Source: JBBQZO01 sp038207625 (lineage in GTDB: Bacteria; Pseudomonadota; Gammaproteobacteria; Burkholderiales; Burkholderiaceae_D). Taken from it: a DNA stretch of 64,000 nt. The stretch lies in NCBI GenBank assembly GCA_038207625.1, contig JBBQZO010000015.1:1-64000 (forward strand), given 5' to 3'. Below are positions 43,792 to 52,617 of this stretch, piece by piece (position 1 is the stretch's first letter; each line of letters starts with the position of its first letter). Below the pieces are notes generated by a model, which searched no databases, was not told where the DNA came from, and worked only from the letters and a program-made list of their open reading frames with translations. The translations under genes were made by a program, and so were the position numbers.

Positions 43792-44303
43792 CGGATTTGC
43801 CAGGCAGGCCAGCGCGGCCTGTCCGGCATTGCTGCGGCACCATCGCCGAGCCGCAGTGCAGCATCAATGAAGTGCCCCATTCGCGGGCTCCCGCTGCATA
43901 TGGGCACCAGCTGCCCCAGTCCGAAAGGGCGTCAGCGGCCCGTCCGGTGCGCGGCGCGTGGCCTGCGCAGCTGCTTCCCACGTGCGCCGCTGCGCGCCGT
44001 GTCTGAGTAACATCGAACCCTGCCTTCCATGGCATGCGACCGCCGCGGCGCGCCGACGATTCCGCGACGGCATCGTTGCGCGATGTCTCCTTGCAGCGCG
44101 CAGCAGCAGCGTGCGCAAGCGCTATGGGCGCGCCTTCCTACGTAGCGATATGAAAACTTTTATTTGCGAATAGATGTAAATTTTGAAATTGTATGTAGTA
44201 AGATTACATGAGGGTGTTTCTCACCTTCTAGTCTGCGGCGTCCCAAAAATCACAATTAAGGACATTGCGTCGCTCACTGATCACTCTTTTCAAGGAGTTG
44301 TGC
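43792..44303. other. 512-bp intergenic stretch before the pullulanase gene
   Basis: The first part, to about 44120, is GC-rich and has no supported frame; CAGGCC/GGCCTG around 43805-43821 could be a weak hairpin after the dehydrogenase. From about 44140 to 44270 the sequence is AT-rich and probably holds the pullulanase promoter. No specific operator is assigned. Confidence 0.45.
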
Positions 44304-47300
44304 ATGCAATCGATAAGTAGTATTCCTTCATCAATACGGCTCGCTTTCCTCGCCACCAGTTGTGCGACGATGCTCGCCGCCTGCGGCGGTGGCAGCAGTG
44401 CCGATCCATCGGCGCGGACGTCGCGCATCGCGGCAACGGCGCAGGTGCGCGGTGCCGCCGTAGTGGCCGCGGCCGTGCAAGCGCCGGCCACCATCCGTAT
44501 GCACTATCACCGCGCCCAGCGTGATGAGTCGCAGTGGGGTGTGTACTCGTGGGACGGCCCGCAGACCCCCAGTTCGGCGTGGATCACCGACCGTTTCATG
44601 ATGACGGGCAGCGACGCATTCGGCGGCTATGCCGACATCGCTGTCAATACCAGCAAGACGGCCATCCATTTCCTCGTCACCGATGGTTCCGGTAACAAAA
44701 ACTGCGGCAGCGACCAGTCGGTCGACTTTAGTGCCGATATCGCCAGCGCAGGCCAGCAAGTATGGATGCTCGAGGGCGACTGTACCGTGTACAGCGCGGT
44801 TCCAGCAGTTAGCTACGGCAATCTGGCCAACGCGACGGCGCACTGGTTGTCGCTAAATACGCTGGCCTGGCCAGGAATGCCGAGCACCGGCAGCTACAAA
44901 CTCTACTATGCCGCCAATGGCGGCTTGGGCTCGGACCCGAGCGGCGTGACGGGCGCCGACGGCAGCATGGATCTGGCCATCGGCGCCGGTTTGTCGAGCG
45001 CGCTGAAAGCGAAGTTTCCCCACCTGAGCAGTGCAACCGCGCTCAGTTTGTCCGATAGCGACGCAGCCAGCGTGGCCGCCAAAGTGAGCGGCCAGTTTGC
45101 CATCGCCCAGTTCGACGCTGCCGGTAACCTGGTGCAGGTCAGTTCACTGCAGAGCAGCGGTATGCTCGATACGCTGTTTGCCGCCAATGCCGCCGACAGC
45201 AAGCTGGGGGTGACATTCGACCCGGCCGGCGTGCCGACTTTCCGTGTGTGGGCGCCGACGGCCAAGTCGGTGGCGCTGAACCTGTACCCCGACGCTAATA
45301 GCGCCAGCACCAGCAGCATCGCGATGACGCGCGACGCGGCCAGTGGCGTGTGGCAGTTGCGCGGCGCCGATGCGCGCTGGACCAATCGCTACTACTACAC
45401 GTACACGGTGAATGTGCTGTCGCGCTGGGCCAACAATACGGTGGTGAGCAATGTCGTCAGCGATCCGTACTCGCTGAGCCTGAACGCAAATGGCGCACGC
45501 AGTTTTGTCGCGAACCTCGACAGCGCCGCGCTCAAGCCCTATGGCTGGGACCAGCAGGGTATCCCGCCGCTGGCGTCATCGACCGACATCGCGCTGTACG
45601 AATTGCATGTGCGTGATTTCAGCGCCAGCGACCTGACCGTGCCAAGCGCACACCGCGGCAAGTTCCTTGCCTTCACCGACGCCGGTTCAAACGGCATGCG
45701 CCATCTGCGCACTTTGCGGCGCGCCGGCATGACACACATCCACCTGTTGCCCAGCTTTGATTTCGCCAGCGTCGATGAAACCGGCTGCAGCACGCCGACG
45801 ATCACGCCGGCCGCTGCCAACGCAAGCAGCCAGCAAAGCGCCGTGGCCGCCGGGGCGGGCACCGATTGCTTCAACTGGGGCTACGATCCGGTGCACTACA
45901 ATGCGCCCGACGGCAGTTACGCGACCGACGCCAACGACGGCGCGGTACGGGTACGCGAGTTCCGCGCGATGGTGCAGGGGCTGCACGCCCAAGGCCTGCG
46001 CGTGACGATGGATGTGGTGTACAACCACACCAGCCAGTCGCAGCAAAGTCCGCTGTCGATACTCGACAAGATCGTGCCAGCGTATTACTACCGTCTCAAT
46101 GCCGGCGGCTCGATCACCAATGACAGCTGCTGCTCGGATACGGCGGCCGAAAACGCCATGATGGCCAAACTGATGCGCGATTCGGTAGTCAGCTGGGCAA
46201 CCCGCTACAAGGTTGACAGCTTCCGCTTCGACATCATGGGCATGGCGCCGCTGGCCGTTATCAACGACATCAAGTCGGCCGTCAATCTGGCCGCACAGCG
46301 TGACATCTATCTGTATGGCGAAGCGTGGAATTTCGGCGCCGTCGCCAACGATGCGCGCTTCGTGCAGGCGCGCCAGGCCAATATGTTTGGCACCGGCATC
46401 GGCTCGTTCAACGATCGCCTGCGTGATTCGGTGCGTGGCGGCGGTTGCTGCGACAGCGGTAATTCATTGATTAGCCAGCAAGGCTTCATCAACGGCGCCT
46501 GGTATGACCCGAACGCACAGAGCACGCAAACCAAGGACGATCTGTTGCGCCTGTCCGATCTGGTGCGCGTTGGCCTGTCGGGCACCTTGCGCGACTACAG
46601 CTTTATCGATCGCACCGGCGCGCTCAAGAGGAACTCGGAGATTGATTACTTCGGCCAGAACGCGGGCTTTGCTGCCGCTCCTGGCGAAGTCATCAACTAC
46701 ATCGAGGCGCATGACAATCTGACGCTGTTCGACCTGAACGCGTACAAGCTGCCTGCTGGCACCAGCATGGCCGACCGGGTGCGCGTGCAAAATCTGGGTG
46801 CGGCGATCAATATCCTTGCGCAAGGGGTGCCGTTCTTCCATGCGGGCCAGGACATCCTGCGCTCCAAATCGCTCGATGGAAATAGTTACGACGCCGGCGA
46901 CTGGTTCAATAAGCTCGATTTCAGCTATCAGGATAATAACTTCGGCGTGGGCTTGCCGATGGCGGCCAGCAATCAGGGCAACTGGAGTCTGGCCACGTCG
47001 ATCCTCGCCAATCCGATGATCAAGCCAGATAGTGCGGCGATCGGCACGGCACGCGACTATTTTGTCTCCCTGCTGGCGATTCGCCAGGATAGTTCGCTGT
47101 TCCGGCTGCGCAGCGCGCAAGATGTGATCGACCGACTCACTTTCCACAACGTTGGCCCGGCGCAGGTGCCCGGCGTGATCGCGATGAGCATCGATGGCCT
47201 TCAACCGTTCCGCTATCCAGGCGCGAAGTACAAGAGCGTCGTTGCCTTGTTCAACGTCGACAAGGTCGAGCAGGCGGTGACGATTCCGGCTTTGCAGGGG

Positions 47301-47450
47301 CGCCGTTTTGAGTTGCACCCGGTCATGCTCAAGGTGGGCAGTGATTCGGTGGCACGCACCGGCAGCTACCTGGGGGAGACCGGGAAATTCATCATTCCCG
47401 CGCGTACGACGCTGGTCTTCGTCGAACCCGACACGGGCGCCGCGCGCTGA
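44304..47450 (+). CDS. Pullulanase-type glycoside hydrolase lipoprotein (GH13)
   Basis: 1048 residues from the ATG at 44304, with AAGGAG upstream. A lipoprotein signal ends LAAC with the lipidated cysteine C27. Then come a CBM41-like domain (RMHYHRAQRDESQWGVYSWD), a second N-terminal region, a CBM48 (GVPTFRVWAPTAKSVALNLY) and the GH13 barrel: VTMDVVYNHT, the nucleophile D643 in SFRFDIMGM, the acid/base E673 in YLYGEAWNF and D804 in IEAHDN. All three catalytic residues are present. It should debranch alpha-1,6 bonds in pullulan or glycogen at the cell surface. The length is typical of type I pullulanases. Confidence 0.92.
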   Translation: MQSISSIPSSIRLAFLATSCATMLAACGGGSSADPSARTSRIAATAQVRGAAVVAAAVQAPATIRMHYHRAQRDESQWGVYSWDGPQTPSSAWITDRFMMTGSDAFGGYADIAVNTSKTAIHFLVTDGSGNKNCGSDQSVDFSADIASAGQQVWMLEGDCTVYSAVPAVSYGNLANATAHWLSLNTLAWPGMPSTGSYKLYYAANGGLGSDPSGVTGADGSMDLAIGAGLSSALKAKFPHLSSATALSLSDSDAASVAAKVSGQFAIAQFDAAGNLVQVSSLQSSGMLDTLFAANAADSKLGVTFDPAGVPTFRVWAPTAKSVALNLYPDANSASTSSIAMTRDAASGVWQLRGADARWTNRYYYTYTVNVLSRWANNTVVSNVVSDPYSLSLNANGARSFVANLDSAALKPYGWDQQGIPPLASSTDIALYELHVRDFSASDLTVPSAHRGKFLAFTDAGSNGMRHLRTLRRAGMTHIHLLPSFDFASVDETGCSTPTITPAAANASSQQSAVAAGAGTDCFNWGYDPVHYNAPDGSYATDANDGAVRVREFRAMVQGLHAQGLRVTMDVVYNHTSQSQQSPLSILDKIVPAYYYRLNAGGSITNDSCCSDTAAENAMMAKLMRDSVVSWATRYKVDSFRFDIMGMAPLAVINDIKSAVNLAAQRDIYLYGEAWNFGAVANDARFVQARQANMFGTGIGSFNDRLRDSVRGGGCCDSGNSLISQQGFINGAWYDPNAQSTQTKDDLLRLSDLVRVGLSGTLRDYSFIDRTGALKRNSEIDYFGQNAGFAAAPGEVINYIEAHDNLTLFDLNAYKLPAGTSMADRVRVQNLGAAINILAQGVPFFHAGQDILRSKSLDGNSYDAGDWFNKLDFSYQDNNFGVGLPMAASNQGNWSLATSILANPMIKPDSAAIGTARDYFVSLLAIRQDSSLFRLRSAQDVIDRLTFHNVGPAQVPGVIAMSIDGLQPFRYPGAKYKSVVALFNVDKVEQAVTIPALQGRRFELHPVMLKVGSDSVARTGSYLGETGKFIIPARTTLVFVEPDTGAAR

Positions 47451-47465
47451 GTGATCGTTGCCATT

Positions 47466-47487
47466 CCGGCAGCGCTTGCGCTGCCGG
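47466..47487 (+). terminator. Hairpin after the pullulanase gene
   Basis: CCGGCAGCGC and GCGCTGCCGG form a 10-bp perfect stem around TT, 15 bases beyond the stop codon. It lies between convergent genes and could serve as terminator despite a short T-rich tail. Confidence 0.55.
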
Positions 47488-47525
47488 ATTTGGTCGCCCG
47501 ATTGTTCGGGCGGCGCATCAACGAC

Positions 47526-47547
47526 GAGGGCCGCAGACGCGGCCCTC
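47526..47547 (-). terminator. Hairpin after the PEP-CTERM lectin gene
   Basis: GAGGGCCGC and GCGGCCCTC form a 9-bp stem with loop AGAC, 23 bases past the stop of the minus-strand lectin gene. There is no long T-run on that strand. Confidence 0.5.
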
Positions 47548-47570
47548 CAAGCTATTGGCGCAAATTGACA

Positions 47571-48116
47571 CTAGCGCTGGTTGGCACGACGGCGTGCTAC
47601 GACGCCAAACAGGGCCAGCCCGGCAATCAGCATGCCGTAGCTGCTCGGTTCAGGGACCGCGGCCACTTCCATCACGCCATATTTCGGCCCGGCATAGTCG
47701 CTGCCATCGGCAAGGTCATTCCACAGTCCGCCAGCATAGGCATGCACAACATTTTCATTGCCGCCGGAATTGTTCGGCTCGCCGCCGTTCCAGTTGGTGT
47801 ACGTCAGTGCATCGCCATTGACCCAGGCAAACGTCTCCGGACCGTCGCTGGTGCGCGCCAAGCCGATCCACAGCGATCGATCGCTGCCGAACGTGGTGTT
47901 CAGGAAGTCGCCTTCAGCGCCTGAATTGATGGCCACCAAGGTACCGCCGTTCAACACCGCATACGCTTCGCTGTTGGCCCAGGTGTCCGCTGACAACAGG
48001 GTGTACTGGTGTCCGTCATAGGTGACCGGGCCGCTCAGCGCTGTGACGTCGGCATGTGCCAGCGTTGCGCTGGAGATCAAGCCGGCCAGCGCCAGTGTTA
48101 TGAATCCTTTTACCAT
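47571..48116 (-). CDS. PEP-CTERM C-type lectin-like secreted protein
   Basis: 181 residues, with AGGA before the start. A signal peptide ends LAHAD. The body is a C-type lectin-like domain: YTLLSADTWANSEAYAVLNG, SLWIGLARTSDGPETFAWVN, the sugar-loop-like NGGEPNNSGGNENVVHAYAG and LWNDL. The C-terminus is a PEP-CTERM sorting signal (VPEPSSYGMLIAGLALFG plus ARRRANQR), so it is processed by an exosortase encoded elsewhere and placed on the surface or in an extracellular matrix. It lies between the pullulanase and OmpA genes but has its own hairpins. Confidence 0.9.
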   Translation of the reverse strand: MVKGFITLALAGLISSATLAHADVTALSGPVTYDGHQYTLLSADTWANSEAYAVLNGGTLVAINSGAEGDFLNTTFGSDRSLWIGLARTSDGPETFAWVNGDALTYTNWNGGEPNNSGGNENVVHAYAGGLWNDLADGSDYAGPKYGVMEVAAVPEPSSYGMLIAGLALFGVVARRRANQR

Positions 48117-48333
48117 TGTGTGTCCTCATTTGAAGTAAATGCTTGAAAAACATGATAAATAGTTATTTTGAATAATATATTGATATTGCTGGAAAATTGT
48201 ACGCCGGCGAAAAATACATGTCAAAATAATATTTTAATTACACTCAACCGAAACAACGCTTGGTGTGCGGCGGCGCGGGGGGAGCCGGCTGGGCGAGGCT
48301 ACGCCGACGTTGGCGCGCGCGAGTTGGCGTTGC

Positions 48334-48385
48334 TGCTGCGCGAACGGGTTCGCGCAGCATGCCCCCGGGAATGCGATCCTGGGGG
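48334..48385 (-). terminator. Two hairpins after the ompA-like gene
   Basis: CCCCCGGGA/TCCTGGGGG (48362-48385, one wobble pair) lies nearest the stop. A second, TGCTGCGCGAAC/GTTCGCGCAGCA (48334-48359), is a perfect 12-bp stem with a two-base centre. Both lie downstream of the minus-strand OmpA gene. The sequence between there and the lectin gene becomes AT-rich. Confidence 0.55.
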
Positions 48386-48393
48386 AGGGGGGC

Positions 48394-49422
48394 TTACTGA
48401 ACTTTACGTTCGATCGAGATTTGCTCGATTTCTACGCGACGATTTGGCGCCAGGCATTTGATCAGTGCTGGTTTCTTCTTGTCGGTGCAGGTTGCCACAG
48501 GGTTTGCTTCGCCTTTGCCGACTGCCGACAGACGACCTTCAGCGACGCCTTTGCTGACCAAGTAAGCTTTCACTGTCTGGGCGCGATGCTCGGACAGTTT
48601 CACGTTGTACTTGGACGAACCGATCCGATCCGAGTAGCCGGTGACAACCACGTTGCCAACTTCCGGTGCGCTGTTCAGGGCGGTGGCGATCTCGTCCAGT
48701 TTCGGCTGGCCTTCGGTCAGTTTCGCGCTGTCAAAGGCAAACAATTCGGTCGCCGACAAGGTGATCTTTTCGAAGCGTTGTGGTGGCGGTGCTGGAACTG
48801 GTGCCGGTGGCTGTGGCGCAGCCTGCACCACTGGTGCTGGTTCAGGCTCAACGACGCGCGCCGGTGCCGGGGTTGGCTTCTTGTCGAAGGCGTAGTTCAG
48901 GCCCACGGTCAGGTAGTGGTTGTTCGGATGCTTGAAGCCGAAGTCATCGCCGCGCAGGAAGCCGTGCACGGTGCGCAGATCAGCTTGCACCGACCATTGA
49001 TCGCTCAGGTCAGCCTGAATACCCAGGCCGGCGTTGACATACGCCGAGTTGCCGCTGGCATGGAGCAGGTTGTTGTCGGCGCGGTCGCGCTGCATGCCGG
49101 CGCCCACCAGTACGAAGGGGCGCACGCTCTTGCGGGAGAACATGTACAGGCCATCGACGCCCAGCGTGTTTTGCTGGTAGCGTTGATCGGCGTCCTTGGA
49201 GCGTGCATAGGTGGTGCCGAACTGGACGTCCCAGACGTCCGAGACTGGCTTACCGAAACGCAAACCACCGCCCCAGCCATTCTTGTCGACGCCGAAGTTG
49301 GAGTCCGGCTTCATTGCGTTCACGCTAGGCTGAATATACCAGGACGGGTTGATATCGATATCGTCGGCCATGGTAGTACCGGCGGCGCACAACAGGGCAA
49401 CAGCACTTGCAATTTTATTCAT
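48394..49422 (-). CDS. OmpA-family outer-membrane protein
   Basis: 342 residues from the ATG at 49422; the open frame extends upstream without support. A signal peptide ends GTTMADD. Residues about 25-185 form an eight-strand-type barrel (SWYIQPSVNAMKPDSNFGVD, then VLVGAGMQRDRADNNLLHAS). A Pro/Ala/Val linker (about 188-225) is followed by the OmpA peptidoglycan-binding domain: LFAFDSAKLTEGQPKLDEIA, VVTGYSDRIGSSKYNVKLSE, HRAQTVKAYLV and NRRVEIEQISIER, with a cysteine pair (CTDKKKPALIKC) near the end. It anchors the outer membrane to peptidoglycan. Confidence 0.93.
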   Translation of the reverse strand: MNKIASAVALLCAAGTTMADDIDINPSWYIQPSVNAMKPDSNFGVDKNGWGGGLRFGKPVSDVWDVQFGTTYARSKDADQRYQQNTLGVDGLYMFSRKSVRPFVLVGAGMQRDRADNNLLHASGNSAYVNAGLGIQADLSDQWSVQADLRTVHGFLRGDDFGFKHPNNHYLTVGLNYAFDKKPTPAPARVVEPEPAPVVQAAPQPPAPVPAPPPQRFEKITLSATELFAFDSAKLTEGQPKLDEIATALNSAPEVGNVVVTGYSDRIGSSKYNVKLSEHRAQTVKAYLVSKGVAEGRLSAVGKGEANPVATCTDKKKPALIKCLAPNRRVEIEQISIERKVQ

Positions 49423-49823
49423 GGTATTCACAGATTGACTCCAGTAGGTGTTAAGGAAAAGTTTTTTACTGCAACATCGAAAAAGGGCGTGCAGTGATGT
49501 TGAGTGGAGAATACGGGGCCCAGCAAAAGGCATCGGTGCGCTGGCGTACCAAGCAAACTGAGGCGTTGTAATTCTGCAACATGCGTGAAAAGCAGGGGAG
49601 GCGATGTTTGTGCTAGGCGCGATCTGCCCGCAGTGCGCTGCAATCGGCATGCATGGCTGGTGTGCTGGCGCGCGCTGATGGCGGGCCCAGCAAGCGTTTC
49701 GGCGCAGGAAAAGGGGGGATGTGAATATGCTAATTTTGATTAGACAATTGCCAACGAGTTAAGCTACACTTTGTGTTGAAGAAAATTACAGCTTTCCAAC
49801 CCTAATTGCTTGCAGGAGTGACG
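49423..49823. other. 401-bp divergent intergenic region
   Basis: This stretch separates the divergent ompA-like and LamG-like genes. A possible plus-strand promoter is TAGACA (49741-49746) and TACACT (49765-49770) with an 18-base spacer, 54 bases before the LamG-like start. The ompA promoter should lie near 49440-49520. No gene is convincing here. Confidence 0.45.
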
Positions 49824-50525
49824 ATGAAGATCCGAGCCATATTTGCTGCCGTAACGTTGCTGGTGTGCGGCGCGGTGTCCGCCCAAACCCATCAATACCG
49901 CCTGAATGGCGACCTGCTCGACGACATGGGCGGCTCCGCTCTGGTCAGTCATGGCGGTACCTTGGGCGCCGCCGGCTATAGCTTTGGCGCCAATCAGGGT
50001 TTGACGATGAATGAGTCGCTCGGCGGCGTGTACACAATCGATATGAGCTTTCATTTCGATACGCACGCTGGCTGGCAGAAGATTATTGACTTCAGCAACC
50101 TCGCCAGCGACGCCGGTATGTACACCAACGTCAATCAATGGTATTTCTACTCGGACGTCAACGCTGGCGGCAGCAGTGTTGACCTGGTCGATGCGCGTCT
50201 GACGCTCACACGCGACGCCGCTTCACTGGTCACCATTTATGTCGATGGCACGGCGCTGGCCAGTTTTAATGATGCGGCTGCGAATCGCGCCAATTTTGGT
50301 AGCAATAGCGCCAATTTCTTCATCGATGATTTGACCACCAGCCAACGTGAGGCTGCCAGCGGCTACGTTGACTACATTCGCACGTATGACAGCGCACTCG
50401 ATGCAGGGCAAGTTGCCAGCTTGGGCGTGCCACTTGATCCAGTGCCAGAACCAGAAGCGTACCTGATGTTGGCATGCGGCCTGGGCTTGATCGGCTTGAT
50501 GGGCCGGCGCCGCCGCGCGCCCTGA
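49824..50525 (+). CDS. PEP-CTERM LamG-like secreted protein
   Basis: 233 residues from the ATG at 49824, with CAGGAG upstream. A signal peptide ends GAVSAQ. The body has the LamG/concanavalin-like jellyroll pattern (HQYRLNGDLLDDMGGSALVS, then FIDDLTTSQREAASGYVDYI) and ends in a PEP-CTERM signal (PVPEPEAYLMLACGLGLIGL plus MGRRRRAP). It is probably sorted by an exosortase like the lectin at 47571. The ligand is unknown. Confidence 0.88.
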   Translation: MKIRAIFAAVTLLVCGAVSAQTHQYRLNGDLLDDMGGSALVSHGGTLGAAGYSFGANQGLTMNESLGGVYTIDMSFHFDTHAGWQKIIDFSNLASDAGMYTNVNQWYFYSDVNAGGSSVDLVDARLTLTRDAASLVTIYVDGTALASFNDAAANRANFGSNSANFFIDDLTTSQREAASGYVDYIRTYDSALDAGQVASLGVPLDPVPEPEAYLMLACGLGLIGLMGRRRRAP

Positions 50526-50595
50526 CGCCCGAGAGGCGCACGACCTGTGCGCAGCGCCGGCAACGTGCCGGCGCGCTTCGTGAGCGATCGCCACT

Positions 50596-50630
50596 AGCCA
50601 CCAGCTTGCCCGAGCTGGTGGCTTTCTTTT
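50596..50630 (+). terminator. Rho-independent terminator after the LamG-like gene
   Basis: AGCCACCAGCT and AGCTGGTGGCT form a perfect 11-bp stem around TGCCCG, followed by TTCTTTT. This is the clearest intrinsic terminator in the window. Confidence 0.88.
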
Positions 50631-50759
50631 GTCCCACTGCAGAGGGCGCCGTGACGAACAGGGGATGCCGAAATGCGCGGCCCCACCGAATGCGGGGCGA
50701 CAATCCCGCTGCCAAGGCGCGCAACGGGCGCGGCGCGCATGGCACCAGTCCGGCGCCAG

Positions 50760-51722
50760 CTACTCCGGTTTGGCGCCTGGTAGCAAGCGCGCCTTGGCCT
50801 CGTGGAAGGCCTTGAGTTCGTGCGTGACCAGATCCTGTCCGAAGGTGACCACGAAGTCCTGAAAGGCGGCAGCAATGCGCGGGATCGGCTGGTCGACCAG
50901 ATGCATGATGTGCCAGTCAGCCTCGATCGGACTTTCGTCCATCGGCAGCAGGCCGATCAGGCCGGCGTCGAATTCCAACGCGCAGGCATGTACCGATAGA
51001 AATCCTACCCCCAGCCCGGCCGACACCATCCGTTTGATCGCCTCGTTGCTGGATACTTCCGAACCAAAATTGAGCGGCTGCCCGCACTCCTTGAGCAAAC
51101 GCTCGATGGCGGTGCGGGTACCCGAGCCGCGCTCGCGCACCAGCAGATTGGCACCCAGCACATCGGACACGCTCACGCGCGCTTGGCGCATGAGCGGGTG
51201 GCGCGGACTGGCCACGAAGGCCATCGGGTGGCGCGCGAAGCGGGCCGCATTGGTGCGCAGCTCGCGCGGCGGGGTGCCCATGATGGCCAGATCGATCTCG
51301 TGGCGGGCCAGCATATTGACGATCTCGCCCCGATTGCCCACTTGGAGTTTCATGCGCACGTCGGGACGCTCGATGGTGAACTGCACCAGCATCGACGGCA
51401 GCAAATGTTCGGCGGTGGTGACCGCCCCGATGCGCAAGGTGCCGCTGCTGACGCCGCGCAGCGCGGCCAGCTCGTCACCGGCTTGCTCCCACAATTGCAG
51501 GATGCGCTCGGCAAACTGCACCATCACTTCGCCCGCCGCGGTGAGCTGAATGTTGCGCCCGGCCTTGCGCGTGAGCTCCGCGCCGGTCAGCTCCTCAAGC
51601 GCGCGCAAGTGCGATGAAATGGCCGGCTGGGTCACATGCAGTGCATCGGCCGCACGCGACACACTTTCGTGGCGCGCCACCATGACGAGCGATTCGAGCT
51701 GACGGAAACTGGCCGGATGCAT
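50760..51722 (-). CDS. LysR-family transcriptional regulator, CbbR-like
   Basis: 320 residues from the ATG at 51722; an upstream ATG at 51773 is unsupported. The N-terminal winged helix-turn-helix is SFRQLESLVMVARHESVSRA, then ALHVTQPAISSHLRALEELT. The effector domain follows (GTLRIGAVTTAEHLLPSML, VGNRGEIVNMLARHEIDLAI, VRERGSGTRTAIERLL). The whole fits CbbR/CysB-type LysR proteins. It is divergent from the HAD-like gene by 120 bases, so it probably regulates the HAD-NDH-2 pair. The inducer is unknown. Confidence 0.92.
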   Translation of the reverse strand: MHPASFRQLESLVMVARHESVSRAADALHVTQPAISSHLRALEELTGAELTRKAGRNIQLTAAGEVMVQFAERILQLWEQAGDELAALRGVSSGTLRIGAVTTAEHLLPSMLVQFTIERPDVRMKLQVGNRGEIVNMLARHEIDLAIMGTPPRELRTNAARFARHPMAFVASPRHPLMRQARVSVSDVLGANLLVRERGSGTRTAIERLLKECGQPLNFGSEVSSNEAIKRMVSAGLGVGFLSVHACALEFDAGLIGLLPMDESPIEADWHIMHLVDQPIPRIAAAFQDFVVTFGQDLVTHELKAFHEAKARLLPGAKPE

Positions 51723-51842
51723 AAGCTTAACCTTATCAATGCGTTGAAATAAGTGATTTTTCTTTTCGATCACTTGTCTCTATATTAGCAGTCATTGATT
51801 CATTTCTTTCACTTGATCCAAATCATTGAAAAGGCCAACACG

Positions 51843-52580
51843 ATGTGCATTGAAGCAATTTTCCTCAGCAGCGACGTCCTGTTCGACACGACGCTTCCCC
51901 ACCTGGCCGCCTGCAATGGCGCGTTCGCATCCTTGGGCATGGCCTTGCGCTGGGATCAGGCGCAACTGCGTCTGGCCGTGCGTGCGCTGGGCCAGCGTTA
52001 CGCGATCACTGCCGCCGCCTTGCACGCGCCGTCGCCCGATTCGGCAGCGACGCTGGTGGCGCGGAAGGACACGCTGCTGCTTGCCGCACTCGGTGGTGGC
52101 GGCGTGCCGCTCGATGCGGGCGCGCGCCAGTTGCTGGACGATGCCGCGCATGCTGGCTGCAAGTTGGCCATCGTCACGGAGCAGCCGGCGGCCATCGTGG
52201 CGGCGCTGCTGGGAGCATGCTTCGGGGCCGACGTGAATAGTACATTTTGTGTTGTCGCCAGCGGTGTCGACCTGGGTGCGCCTTCGGACAACGGCGCCTA
52301 CGCGCTGGCACTGCGCACCATGGGTCTGGACGGCGACAACTGCCTGGCGATCGGTGGCGGCGCGCCGGCCCAGCAGGCGGCGCAGGCGGCCGGCATCTGG
52401 ACAGTGCCGTTCGCGCTCAACGAGGCCGACGCCCAGCCGGGTGCGCACGGCTGTCCGCAACTGCCACAGCTGCAGCTGCTGATGACAGGGCAGCGCGCCG
52501 AAGCGGCCCAGCAGACAAGCAGGAGCGCGCGCCTGCCGCAACCTGCGCCGGGCAAGGCGCGCGCCGTGTTCACGGCCTGA
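51843..52580 (+). CDS. HAD-like protein with degenerate catalytic motifs
   Basis: 245 residues from the ATG at 51843. The fold follows CbbY/phosphoglycolate-phosphatase-like HAD proteins, with a helical cap (LAACNGAFASLGMALRWDQA) and core strands (KLAIVTEQPAAIVAALL, then CLAIGGGAPAQQAAQAAGIW). The catalytic loop reads IFLSSDVLFDT where the family has IFDxDGVLxDT, so both catalytic aspartates are replaced, and the acidic motif before AAxAAG is GGG. It is probably not a phosphatase. It lies between the divergent LysR gene and the NDH-2 gene, which starts 37 bases later. Confidence 0.75.
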   Translation: MCIEAIFLSSDVLFDTTLPHLAACNGAFASLGMALRWDQAQLRLAVRALGQRYAITAAALHAPSPDSAATLVARKDTLLLAALGGGGVPLDAGARQLLDDAAHAGCKLAIVTEQPAAIVAALLGACFGADVNSTFCVVASGVDLGAPSDNGAYALALRTMGLDGDNCLAIGGGAPAQQAAQAAGIWTVPFALNEADAQPGAHGCPQLPQLQLLMTGQRAEAAQQTSRSARLPQPAPGKARAVFTA

Positions 52581-52617
52581 ACTATCGACGATTTTTCACA
52601 ACAACGGGAGACACGGC

